Positions 32,820 through 41,058 of a DNA stretch of 64,000 nt are shown piece after piece. A program made the translations under genes and the position numbers. The stretch's first letter is position 1. Each line of letters begins with the position of its first letter. The stretch is taken from NCBI RefSeq assembly GCF_013044505.1, contig NZ_JABERD010000020.1, forward strand, positions 1-64,000, written 5' to 3'. Origin of the DNA: Streptomyces sp. S3(2020) (GTDB lineage: Bacteria; Actinomycetota; Actinomycetes; Streptomycetales; Streptomycetaceae). The notes under the pieces are model-generated. The model worked only from the letters and a program-made list of their open reading frames with translations. It was not told the DNA's origin and did not search any database.

Positions 32820-33539
32820 TCATCGCGGGAGTGCCTGTTCCTGTACGGCTGTCTCGATGAGGGCCACCGTCGCGCCCGGCCGGGAGACGAACACCATGTG
32901 TGAAGCACCCTCGACCACCTGCGTCTTCGCGCCGGAGCGCTGGGCCATGAACTCCTGTGTCGCCGGTGGGATGATCCTGTCCTCGCCGCTGATGAGGTTG
33001 TAGTTCGGGATCGTGTGCCAGGCCTGCGGACCGGTGGCGGGCTCGCCCAGGGCGGCACCGGTGGCCGGGCGTTGCGCGATCGAGTAGAGGGCGGCTTCCT
33101 CCGCGGACACGTCGGCCGCGAAATGGGGATGGAAGACCTTGGGGTCGATGTACAGGTCCACCTGTCCGTCGGGCAGCGGCACAGGCTTCAGGGACTCGCC
33201 CACGGTGCTGCCCGGAAACTTCTCGACCAGTGCTTGCGCGCTCTCGCCTGTTTCCGGCACGAACGCCGCGAGGTAGACCAGTGCCTTCACGTTCGCGTTT
33301 CCCGCGGCGGCGGCGGAGATGACCGCGCCGCCGTACGAGTGCCCGACCAGGACGATCGGTCCCTCGATGCTTTCCAGCAGTGCCCTGACGTTGGCCGCGT
33401 CAAAGGCGAGGCCACGCAGGGGATTCGGCGCGGCGAGCACGGGATGGCCGTCGGCTACAAGCCGTTTGACGACGGCGTTGAAGCCGCTGCTGTCGGCAAA
33501 AGCTCCGTGTACGAGCACGATCGTCGGATTCTCGCTCAC
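32820..33539 (-). CDS. Alpha/beta hydrolase
   Basis: This 239-residue cytoplasmic alpha/beta hydrolase has the oxyanion strand IVLVHGAFADSSGF, nucleophile elbow VGHSYGG, and a late His in GASHMVFV. It is clearly related to the exported hydrolase at 42.7 kb, which shares VLVHGAFADASGW and VAHSYGG, and also PNPLRG. GTG 33539 gives the natural N-terminus VSENPT; further upstream the frame only encodes AVS repeats from a tandem repeat. It diverges from the saturase-reductase fusion gene. Substrate is unknown. Confidence 0.85.
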   Translation of the reverse strand: MSENPTIVLVHGAFADSSGFNAVVKRLVADGHPVLAAPNPLRGLAFDAANVRALLESIEGPIVLVGHSYGGAVISAAAAGNANVKALVYLAAFVPETGESAQALVEKFPGSTVGESLKPVPLPDGQVDLYIDPKVFHPHFAADVSAEEAALYSIAQRPATGAALGEPATGPQAWHTIPNYNLISGEDRIIPPATQEFMAQRSGAKTQVVEGASHMVFVSRPGATVALIETAVQEQALPR

Positions 33540-33564
33540 CCTTGACCAACCTCTCCTCTGCACG

Positions 33565-33609
33565 ACGGCAGACACGGCAGACACGGCAGAAACGGCCGAC
33601 ACGGCCGGC
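33565..33609. repeat. 9-bp tandem repeat, five units
   Basis: ACGGCAGAC occurs at 33565 and 33574, followed by the variants ACGGCAGAA, ACGGCCGAC and ACGGCCGGC, each exactly nine bases apart. It lies in the divergent promoter region between the hydrolase and the fusion gene. Confidence 0.75.
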
Positions 33610-33842
33610 ATCGGGTTTCGGTTTCGGGTTCTCCCGCACCGCCCGGCCGGCGACCACTTCCTCGAACCGTGATGGCACAGCTGCACACCGTTGCGTTCGA
33701 CGCAAAGCTAGGGCGTCGCACTGGACGGAAAGGGAACACGGCCGGGATGCGGTTCCCGAGGGCCTTCACGGATCATTCAGTCGTCGTCAAGCCGGTGCGG
33801 CCAGCCTGAGCATCCGCTGGACGGACGAATGGGGGCTTGCAG

Positions 33843-36410
33843 ATGGCGCCGCACGAGGAAGCCGATGTGGTGGTGATCGGGTCGGGCATGGGCGGTCTCG
33901 CGGCGGCGCGCGCCATCGCGCAGTTCGGCGGGAAGCGGGTTCTCGTCCTCGAACAGCACTACACGCTCGGCGGGATGACGCACGAGTTCTCCCGCGCGGG
34001 GCGATACCGGTTCGGTACCGGGCTGCACTACGTCAGCGCGAGCGCGGGCCCGTTCCTCGGATTCATGACGGACGGGCGGGCGCAACTCTCTCCGCTGCCG
34101 GACGAGTACGACGCACTGCATTTTCCGGAGTTCGACTTCGCCGTCCCTGCGACGAAGGACCGGTTTCGTGCGCGCCTGAAGGAACGCTTCCCTGCCGAGG
34201 CCGACGCCATCGACGGATTCTTCCGGACCACGCGCTGGGCCATGGCCGGACTGACCGCACGCAATGTCATCGCGTCGTTCCCCTCCGGCGTACGAAAAGC
34301 GGGTGCGCCCCTTGTCCGGCTGCTCTTTCCGTCCGCGTACCGGTCGGTGCGGGACCAGGTTTCCCGCAGCTTCCGCGATCCGCGGCTGCGGGCCGTCCTG
34401 GCCGCGCGATGGGGGCTCTACGGCACTGAGCCGGCAGCCAGCGCGTTCGGCTATCACGCGGCGGTCCCGCTGACCTACTTCATGGAAGGCACCGCACACC
34501 CCGTGGGCGGCCCGCAGGAGCTCAACCGGGTCGTCCTGGAGATCCTCCAACGACACGGCGTGGAGCTGCGCGCCCGGCAGAGGGTCCATGAAGTCGTCGT
34601 CGAGGACGGCAGGGTGGCCGGCGTCGACGTCGAGGACACCGCCACCGGCCGCCGCTACCGGGTACGGACGAACACGGTCGTCTCGGCGACCGGAGTGCGC
34701 AACACGTACGCCCTGATAGGGAAGAGTCACGAACTGGCGGATCTGCCCGAGGAACGGTCGGCGGTCATGCTGTTCCTCGGACTGGACCGGTCTCCGGCCG
34801 AGTTCGGGCTGCGCGGCGAGAACCACTGGTTCATGCCGGACCTCGACGAGCACGGCAGCTTCCACCGGCCCCCGGGGGAAGGCACGCTGTACGTCTCCTT
34901 CGCCTCGCTCAACAACCCGGCCGCCCGCTTCCACACGGTGGAGCTGCTGGAACTGATCGATCCGAAGGTGGTCGACCGGTGGCGCGGGACGTCCGAGGAC
35001 GAACGGCCGGACAGCTACCGCAAGTTCAAGGACGAGCTGACCGAACGGTTGCTCGCCCGCCTGGAGGAACGCTGGCCCGGCTTCCGGGAGACGGTCGCCT
35101 TCGCAGAACTGGCGACGCCACTGTCGTTCGAGACCTATCAGCGCAGCGTGCGGGGATCCTTCTACGGACTCGCGGCGACTCCCCAAAGGCTGCGGTCGGC
35201 GCGAGCGGGATGCCGTACACCGGTCAAGGGCCTGTTCGTGGCCGGACAGGACGCCTGGGGTTCCGGCGTGGTGGGGGCGCTCGCGGGCGGGCTCATGGCG
35301 GCGAACGCGGTCCTGAAACCTCGGCAGTTGGGGACGATGTGGCAGGCCATCCGTGCCGGCGGGGTGACCCGGGAACCCGCCACGCCCTGGGAGGGGTATC
35401 TGCGGGTGGCCGGCACCGAGGCGGTGACCCCGACGGTCCGCAGGATCCGCCTGGAGCCCCTGACCGGGAACGCGATGCCGTTCTCGTTCGCCGCCGGGCA
35501 GTACGTGAAGATCGAGCTGCCCGTCGCCGTCGAGCCGATCGAACGGTCGTACTCGATCTGCAGCGGCCCCGGTGAGGACGGCTTCGTCGAGATCGCTGTG
35601 AAGCACGAGCCGGACGGGCTCGGCTCGGGATTCCTGCACGAGGAACTGGAGGCCGGGCCGGCATTGCGGGTGAGCGGCCCGCACGGCGAGTTCACCTGGG
35701 ATCCGGGCACCGAGGAGAGCACACTCCTGCTCATCGCCGGGGGAGTGGGCGTCACCCCGCTGATGAGCGTCCTGCTCGCGGCCGCCGACGCCGGTCACAC
35801 GGGGCGGATCGTCCTGCTGGCGAGCTACCGGACCGAGGACGAGGTGCTGTTCGGGCCGGAGATCGCGGCGCTGCGGTCCCGGCTGCCCGGGCTGGAGGTG
35901 TCGGTCTTCATCACCGACCGGACAGGGCGGATCGGGTTCGACGCACTGCTGCCTCATGCCGGCCCCACGACCCGCGTGCACCTGTGCGGGCCGGCGCCCA
36001 TGATGCAGGACCTGATCGGCTGCCTGAGGGAACTGGGGGTGCCGCGAGAGGCGATCCGCACCGAGGCGTTCGTGTCGGGCCGGAGCAAGGAGACCCGCCG
36101 CGAAAGGGCGCACGCTATCGCCCTCGCCGCGGCGGAAGCGGGTGTCACCGAGTTCCGGATCGGCACGGCCGGCGATACCCCGGCGTTCCCTTGCAACCCC
36201 GGGCAGTCGATCCTCGACGCCGCCAACGCCGTCGGCGTCGCCATGCCCCAGTCGTGCGGCGAAGGCGCGTGCGGTACCTGCCGGGTGAGGGTGCTCTCCG
36301 GCCGCTACGAGACCGACGATCGGGGGATGTTCTCCGCGGACGAGTTGGCGGCGGGCTGGCGGCTGGCCTGCCAGACACTGCCCACCGGGGACCTGGTGAT
36401 CGGCCAGTAG
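33843..36410 (+). CDS. Retinol-saturase/carotenoid-isomerase-like flavoprotein fused to 2Fe-2S reductase
   Basis: This 855-residue fusion has residues ~8-490 as a RetSat/CrtISO-type FAD protein: VVVIGSGMGGLAAA, then VLEQHYTLGGMTHEF, RFGTGLHYVS and the C-terminal FVAGQDAWGSGVVGALAGG. Residues ~510-855 are a complete phthalate-dioxygenase-reductase-type module. It has flavin site R568-S-Y570-S, NAD(P) site G633-G-V-G-V-T-P639, and a C-terminal plant-type ferredoxin with Cys805-x4-Cys810-x2-Cys813-x29-Cys843. Enzymes of the first type act on polyene double bonds, and isomerases of this group need reduced flavin, so the tail could feed electrons from NAD(P)H within one chain. No membrane helices or signal are evident. 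ATG 33843 has GGGGG seven bases upstream. It heads a 13-kb rightward block. Confidence 0.85.
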   Translation: MAPHEEADVVVIGSGMGGLAAARAIAQFGGKRVLVLEQHYTLGGMTHEFSRAGRYRFGTGLHYVSASAGPFLGFMTDGRAQLSPLPDEYDALHFPEFDFAVPATKDRFRARLKERFPAEADAIDGFFRTTRWAMAGLTARNVIASFPSGVRKAGAPLVRLLFPSAYRSVRDQVSRSFRDPRLRAVLAARWGLYGTEPAASAFGYHAAVPLTYFMEGTAHPVGGPQELNRVVLEILQRHGVELRARQRVHEVVVEDGRVAGVDVEDTATGRRYRVRTNTVVSATGVRNTYALIGKSHELADLPEERSAVMLFLGLDRSPAEFGLRGENHWFMPDLDEHGSFHRPPGEGTLYVSFASLNNPAARFHTVELLELIDPKVVDRWRGTSEDERPDSYRKFKDELTERLLARLEERWPGFRETVAFAELATPLSFETYQRSVRGSFYGLAATPQRLRSARAGCRTPVKGLFVAGQDAWGSGVVGALAGGLMAANAVLKPRQLGTMWQAIRAGGVTREPATPWEGYLRVAGTEAVTPTVRRIRLEPLTGNAMPFSFAAGQYVKIELPVAVEPIERSYSICSGPGEDGFVEIAVKHEPDGLGSGFLHEELEAGPALRVSGPHGEFTWDPGTEESTLLLIAGGVGVTPLMSVLLAAADAGHTGRIVLLASYRTEDEVLFGPEIAALRSRLPGLEVSVFITDRTGRIGFDALLPHAGPTTRVHLCGPAPMMQDLIGCLRELGVPREAIRTEAFVSGRSKETRRERAHAIALAAAEAGVTEFRIGTAGDTPAFPCNPGQSILDAANAVGVAMPQSCGEGACGTCRVRVLSGRYETDDRGMFSADELAAGWRLACQTLPTGDLVIGQ

Positions 36411-36440
36411 GACGGAACCGGTCCCCGTGGCACTCGGTGA

Positions 36441-36482
36441 ATTGCCCCTGGTGCATTGCCCCCGGTGTATTGCCACCGGTAG
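36441..36482. repeat. Three 14-bp tandem repeats upstream of SARP gene
   Basis: ATTGCCCCTGGTGC, ATTGCCCCCGGTGT and ATTGCCACCGGTAG follow one another at 36441, 36455 and 36469, sharing ATTGCC-x-C-x-GGT. They lie ~150 bp upstream of the SARP-like regulator. SARP proteins bind tandem direct repeats, though usually heptamers at 11- or 22-bp period, so the 14-bp period is unusual. Confidence 0.7.
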
Positions 36483-36551
36483 GAATCTGCTGCGACTACG
36501 GCTGTCATCCTTGGTCGTTTCTGGTTGTTTGCTTTGCATTTCTGTCCAGCA

Positions 36552-36563
36552 ATTACCGGTAAT
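36552..36563. promoter_or_regulatory. Palindrome ATTACCGGTAAT
   Basis: This perfect 12-bp palindrome lies 70 bp upstream of the SARP-like gene in an AT-rich promoter-like stretch. It is a candidate operator for a dimeric regulator other than the SARP itself. Confidence 0.55.
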
Positions 36564-36633
36564 CGCTTTCTCTGGCAGGGGACTTGAGCCACCATGGACG
36601 GCGGAGGGCGGCGAAGGCTGACCAGGACTGGGA

Positions 36634-39600
36634 ATGGGAAAAGGAATGGCTTCCTCCGGCGCTTCACCGCGTCTGCAGATCCTCGGTCCATTGCGGATCT
36701 GGCGGGACGGCGTCGAACTGGACCCCGGGCCTCGGCAGCAGTCGCACCTGCTCGCGATCCTGCTCGCCCGCGCCGGCAGGCCGATCAGCACGAGCGAGCT
36801 GGTCGACCTGATCTGGGCCGAGGACGTCCCGGCGTCGGCCGTGAACATTCTCCAGAAGTACGTCGGTGCGTTGCGGCGGCTGTTCGAGCCTCTGCTGCCC
36901 GCCCGTGAGGCCGGCTCGTTCCTCCACCGGCGCGGCAATTCCTACCTTCTCGACGTCGACTCCGCCACGTTGGACCTCGTCGCTTTCCGAGAACTCGTCG
37001 ATGCCGCCAGGGCCGCGCTGACTCGCCACGATCACGAGACGGCCCTCGGCCACTACGTCGGAGCGCTCGGGCTCTGGCACGGCGCGGCGGGCGACGGCAT
37101 CGCCGACGGGACGGTCGCCACGCCGGTCTTCGCCGCACTCGACCATGAGTTCTACGACGCGTGCACGGCGGCGGCGGAGCTCGCCGTGTCGATCGGCCGA
37201 CCGGAGCGGGTGCTCGCGGCACTGCAACTGGCCGCGTCGATGGCACCGTTCGACGAACCCGTGCTGGCCGCCCTCATCGGCGTTCTCGGCGCTACCGGAC
37301 GGCAGGCGGAGGCGCTGTCGGTGTTCCGTCAGGCCCGCGACCGGCTCGCCGAGGAGCTGGGCATCGACCCGGGTCCGGCGCTGGAGGACTCACAGCGGCG
37401 GATTCTCACGCAGGCCCCGGCGTCGCAGCTGGTACGGGAGAGCGAAGAGGAGGCCGGGCGGACCACGGCGGCCACCTTGATCGGCCGCACCGAGGAACTC
37501 GCCACGCTGCGACGCATGGTGGAGCGCGCACTCGCCGGCGACACCGCGATCGGCGTTGTCGAAGGCGAGCCGGGCGCGGGCAAGACCCGGCTGCTGGAGG
37601 AGGCCGCCGCCGTGGCGGGCCGACTGGGCGCACTCACCGTCTGGGGCTCCTGCCTGGAGGGCGAGGGAACACCGGCGATGTGGCCATGGGAGCAGGCGCT
37701 GAGCCAGGTCGTCCACAGTCTGCCCGCTCCGGCGGGCGAACAGTGGCTCACGGGCGGCCTGGGAAGCCTCCTCGCGGCGCGGGACGACGCGACCCGGGAG
37801 GTTCCCGACGCCAACGCCCAGTTCCGGCTGTTCGAACAGGTCGTCGCCCTCCTCGGACACGCCTCGGCGCGGCGGCCGACACTCCTGATACTCGACGACC
37901 TGCAATGGGCCGACGCCACCTCCCTGCAGCTGTTGCAGCACCTGGCGGGACGGCTGCCCCAGGGCACCGCGCTCATCGGTGCGTTGCGTGACCGCGCTCC
38001 CACACTCAGCCCGGACCTCTCCCGGGTGCTGGCCGCCGCCAGCCGGCGGCCCGGTCACCGCAGGTTCCGGCTCGGCCCGCTCGGTCCGGCCGACGTGGCC
38101 GAACTCATCCGCCACGAGGCCGGCCAGGATCCCGGCGACGCCGTCGCCCGCGCCATACACGCCCGCACCTCGGGCAATCCGTTCTTCGTCCGCGAACTGT
38201 CCAGGCTCCTCAGCGGGACCGGCGCGATCGAGGACGGCGACACGCCCGCACCGGCCGGGGTCCCCTCCACCGTCCATGACGTCGTCCGCGACCGGATGGC
38301 GGGGCTCGACGACCGCGCCCGCGACCTGCTGCGTGTGGCCGCGCTCATCGGCCGCGACGTCGATCTCAGACTTCTGTCCCGTGCCACCGGAGTGGGCGTC
38401 GCGGACTGTCTCCATCGCCTGGAACCACTGCACACCCTCGGGCTGCTGGAACCCGGGCCGCAGGACCCGTCCTCGCTCCGCTTCGCCCACGACCTCGTAC
38501 GCGAGTCGGTCTCCCAGACCGCGACGACACAGCAGGTCACCCGCGTGCATCTGCGCGTCGCGGACGCGCTCGAACAGATCCACGCCGACGACGAGGACGT
38601 CGCCGAACGCCTCGCGTACCACCTGTGGGCCGCCGGCCCCCTCGCCGAGCCCGTTCGCGTCGCGGAGGCACTGATCCGCGCCGGCCGCCGTGCCGCGGCC
38701 AAACTCGCCTTCGAGTCCGCCAACCGACAGCTGCGCTCCGCCATACAGGTCGCCCGGGCCACCGGACTCATGGAGCTCGAGTTCTCCGCCCTCACGCTGC
38801 TCGCCATCGTCGTCAGACGAGAGGCGGGGTACGACGCCTCGACCTTCGACCTGCTGGAGCGGGCCGAATACCTGGCCCGCACCCTCGGCCGGGAGGCGGA
38901 GGCCGCCGACTTCCTCTTCATCCGTGTGATGGGTGCCTACACCTCCATGGAGAAGGGCCGCGGGCAGTTGGCCCGCCGTATGCACGAGCTCGGTCAGGTG
39001 TCGTCGGATCCGGCCGTCCGACGCTACGGCCGGCACGTCTGGGGCCTGCGTCAGTGGGACGTCGGCAACATCGGCGAGGCGTACCGGTCCTTCGTCAAAG
39101 AGGATGTCGCCATCGCCGGCGGCGCCGTCGCCCCGGACGAGGAGACACCGCTCCGGCGGGACGGCAGCATTCCCGGGGAAGGGCCCGGCTGGCGGGCCGT
39201 CATGACCGCGCTGCACGGCGATGTCGAGGTGGCACTGGCTTTCGTCGACACCTGGGACAGCCCGGGTGACCCCTACGCGGCCGCGGTCTGGGTCTACTAC
39301 ACGACCATGATCGCTTCCATGGCCGGGGACGCCGAAGCGGCACGGCGAGCCGGCGAGCGGTGGGTCGCCGCAGGCCTCGACCGTCTCCGCACCCTGATCG
39401 ACCACTACGTCCGCCAGTACTGGTGCTGGGCACGCGCCCTCACCGGCGAGGATCCGGCCGGCGCCGCCGCCGAGGCCGAGGAACTCCTGGTCGGCAACCT
39501 GCTCCACCCGCCGCAATGGGGCATCGCCTACCACTACGCGCTGATCGCCGAGATGTGGCTGGCGGCCGGACTGCCCGATCGGGCCGACGCCGCTCTCGAC

Positions 39601-39813
39601 CGGGCCGACCAGGCGGTGTGGGACTACGGCCAGCGCTACGCCGAAGGACTGCTCCTGCTGCTGAGGGCGCGCCTGCTTCAGGCCCGCGGCGCACCCCTCA
39701 TCGCTGTCCGGGCCGCCGCCGAACGGGCCTACACGCAATCCACCGCATGCGAGGCGCACCTCTTCGCGCGACGTGCTGAACGACTCCTCTCACGACTCGG
39801 AGGCAATGCGTGA
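36634..39813 (+). CDS. SARP/AfsR-like regulator: winged helix, BTAD, ATPase, TPR-like
   Basis: This 1059-residue multidomain regulator has an OmpR-type winged helix (~10-95, including ISTSELVDLIWAEDVP and NILQKYVGALRRLF) and a BTAD helical domain (~105-250, ending LAEELGIDPGPALED). An AAA/STAND ATPase follows, with Walker A G-E-P-G-A-G-K317-T and Walker B LLILDDLQWAD (Asp421/Asp422), and then long helical repeats to the end. Such proteins are large pathway activators in Streptomyces. No C-terminal LuxR helix-turn-helix was seen. ATG 36634 and ATG 36646 are both possible. The aminotransferase gene overlaps its stop (GTGA), so they are co-translated. It likely activates this block. Confidence 0.88.
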   Translation: MGKGMASSGASPRLQILGPLRIWRDGVELDPGPRQQSHLLAILLARAGRPISTSELVDLIWAEDVPASAVNILQKYVGALRRLFEPLLPAREAGSFLHRRGNSYLLDVDSATLDLVAFRELVDAARAALTRHDHETALGHYVGALGLWHGAAGDGIADGTVATPVFAALDHEFYDACTAAAELAVSIGRPERVLAALQLAASMAPFDEPVLAALIGVLGATGRQAEALSVFRQARDRLAEELGIDPGPALEDSQRRILTQAPASQLVRESEEEAGRTTAATLIGRTEELATLRRMVERALAGDTAIGVVEGEPGAGKTRLLEEAAAVAGRLGALTVWGSCLEGEGTPAMWPWEQALSQVVHSLPAPAGEQWLTGGLGSLLAARDDATREVPDANAQFRLFEQVVALLGHASARRPTLLILDDLQWADATSLQLLQHLAGRLPQGTALIGALRDRAPTLSPDLSRVLAAASRRPGHRRFRLGPLGPADVAELIRHEAGQDPGDAVARAIHARTSGNPFFVRELSRLLSGTGAIEDGDTPAPAGVPSTVHDVVRDRMAGLDDRARDLLRVAALIGRDVDLRLLSRATGVGVADCLHRLEPLHTLGLLEPGPQDPSSLRFAHDLVRESVSQTATTQQVTRVHLRVADALEQIHADDEDVAERLAYHLWAAGPLAEPVRVAEALIRAGRRAAAKLAFESANRQLRSAIQVARATGLMELEFSALTLLAIVVRREAGYDASTFDLLERAEYLARTLGREAEAADFLFIRVMGAYTSMEKGRGQLARRMHELGQVSSDPAVRRYGRHVWGLRQWDVGNIGEAYRSFVKEDVAIAGGAVAPDEETPLRRDGSIPGEGPGWRAVMTALHGDVEVALAFVDTWDSPGDPYAAAVWVYYTTMIASMAGDAEAARRAGERWVAAGLDRLRTLIDHYVRQYWCWARALTGEDPAGAAAEAEELLVGNLLHPPQWGIAYHYALIAEMWLAAGLPDRADAALDRADQAVWDYGQRYAEGLLLLLRARLLQARGAPLIAVRAAAERAYTQSTACEAHLFARRAERLLSRLGGNA

Positions 39814-41006
39814 CCCCAGGCCCTGAGGAACAGAGCGGGCTGACGACCCTGGCCCGTGGGCTCTCGGCGCCGAAGGGCTTCGTCGACGCCAGCCTGGCCG
39901 CCCCCGCCCCCGGAACGATTCGCCTGCTGGGTGGCATCCCCGCGCCCGCGGCTCTGCCGGTCGAGGCGATCGGCAAGGCATCGGCGCAGCTGTGGCAGGA
40001 CCCCGACGCCGCGGTCGCGAGCCTGCAGTACGCGCCCGCGCGCGGATCCGCCGCGCTGGGCGACTGGATCGCGAAACGGGAGGGCGTCGACCCGAGCCGG
40101 ATCGTGGTGACGAACGGTGGCATGCACGGCCTCGCACTGGCGGTGCTGACCGTCGTCGAGCGCGATGCCACCGTCGCGGTCGACGATCCGGTGTTCCCGG
40201 GCTTCCTGTGGGCCCTGGAGGTGTCGACGACACGGATCCTGCCGGTACCGGTCGTGGCCGACGGCTTCGATGTCGAACACCTCGCCCGGCGACTCGCCAC
40301 CGGCGCCCGGATCGCCGCGGCCTACACCGTGCCCGACTTCCACAACCCCGCCCAGGTCAGCCTCTCGGCGCCGAAGCGACAGGCACTGATCGAGCTCGCC
40401 GAGCGGTACGGCTTCTACGTGATCGTCGACAATCCGTACCGCGAACTGCGCTTCGGCGGCCAGGACCAGGGTGTCGGGGTGTTCAACCAGTCGGACCGGG
40501 CGATCCACGTCAACTCCTTCACCAAGACCCTCGGCCCCGGCTGGCGCGTGGGCTGGCTGGTGCTGCCCGACCACCTCGTGGACCCGGTGACGCGGCTGCG
40601 CAACCGCCTCGACGTACACACCTCCTCGGTGACCCAGGCGATCATCGAACGGCTGCTCACCGACGACGACCAATGGTTCGACCGGACCGTGGAAAGCGCC
40701 GCCGCGCTGTACCGAGAACGCGCCGGCGTGCTGATCGACGCCCTGGAGGAACAACTCCCGGGCGCCCTCGACATCGTGGCCCCCGAAGGCGGGCTGTTCC
40801 TGTGGCCTCGGCTCACCGACGACGCTGTGGACCCGGCGGCACTGTTCCAGCGGGCGGCCGCCCACGGCGTGATCTACCAGCCGGGCGAGTTCTTCGCGGC
40901 GGACCCCCGGCAGCGGTCCTCGGCCCGGCACCTGCGGTTGTCCTACAGCGACCGCACCCCGGAAGAACTGCGAGAGGCCGTACGCCGGTTGGCGCTGGCC
41001 TTCTGA
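39810..41006 (+). CDS. PLP-dependent class I/II aminotransferase
   Basis: This 398-residue fold-type I aminotransferase resembles the MocR-domain/2-aminoadipate aminotransferase group. It has RIVVTNGGMHGLAL, the cofactor-stacking region VDDPVFPGF, VDNPYRELRFG with the PLP-nitrogen Asp, and the Schiff-base lysine K239 in VNSFTKTLGPGWRVGWL; the substrate Arg is in RHLRLSY. No N-terminal GntR helix-turn-helix is present, so it is an enzyme rather than a regulator. GTG 39810 overlaps the regulator stop. It probably supplies or consumes an amino acid for the pathway in this block. Confidence 0.85.
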   Translation: MTPGPEEQSGLTTLARGLSAPKGFVDASLAAPAPGTIRLLGGIPAPAALPVEAIGKASAQLWQDPDAAVASLQYAPARGSAALGDWIAKREGVDPSRIVVTNGGMHGLALAVLTVVERDATVAVDDPVFPGFLWALEVSTTRILPVPVVADGFDVEHLARRLATGARIAAAYTVPDFHNPAQVSLSAPKRQALIELAERYGFYVIVDNPYRELRFGGQDQGVGVFNQSDRAIHVNSFTKTLGPGWRVGWLVLPDHLVDPVTRLRNRLDVHTSSVTQAIIERLLTDDDQWFDRTVESAAALYRERAGVLIDALEEQLPGALDIVAPEGGLFLWPRLTDDAVDPAALFQRAAAHGVIYQPGEFFAADPRQRSSARHLRLSYSDRTPEELREAVRRLALAF

Positions 41007-41058
41007 GGACGGCTCACCAGCAGCGACAGCCCCATGGTGGATTCCCGGAAGGCGGCTC

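Noticed and set aside
33565-36482. Possible CRISPR-like repeats at 33565 and 36441
   Set aside because: The units are 9 and 14 bp, directly abutting with no spacers. These are simple tandem repeats, not CRISPR.
33777-36938. Long minus-strand open frame opposite the saturase-reductase fusion
   Set aside because: It is a mirror frame of a gene with complete flavin, NAD(P) and 2Fe-2S motifs. The composition is Arg/Gly/Pro-rich with no motifs.
37390-39759. Long minus-strand open frame opposite the SARP-like regulator
   Set aside because: It is a shadow of the regulator coding sequence, with no domain or ribosome site.
39810-41006. MocR-type transcriptional regulator
   Set aside because: The aminotransferase domain is MocR-like but there is no N-terminal GntR helix-turn-helix; the protein starts directly with the aminotransferase fold.
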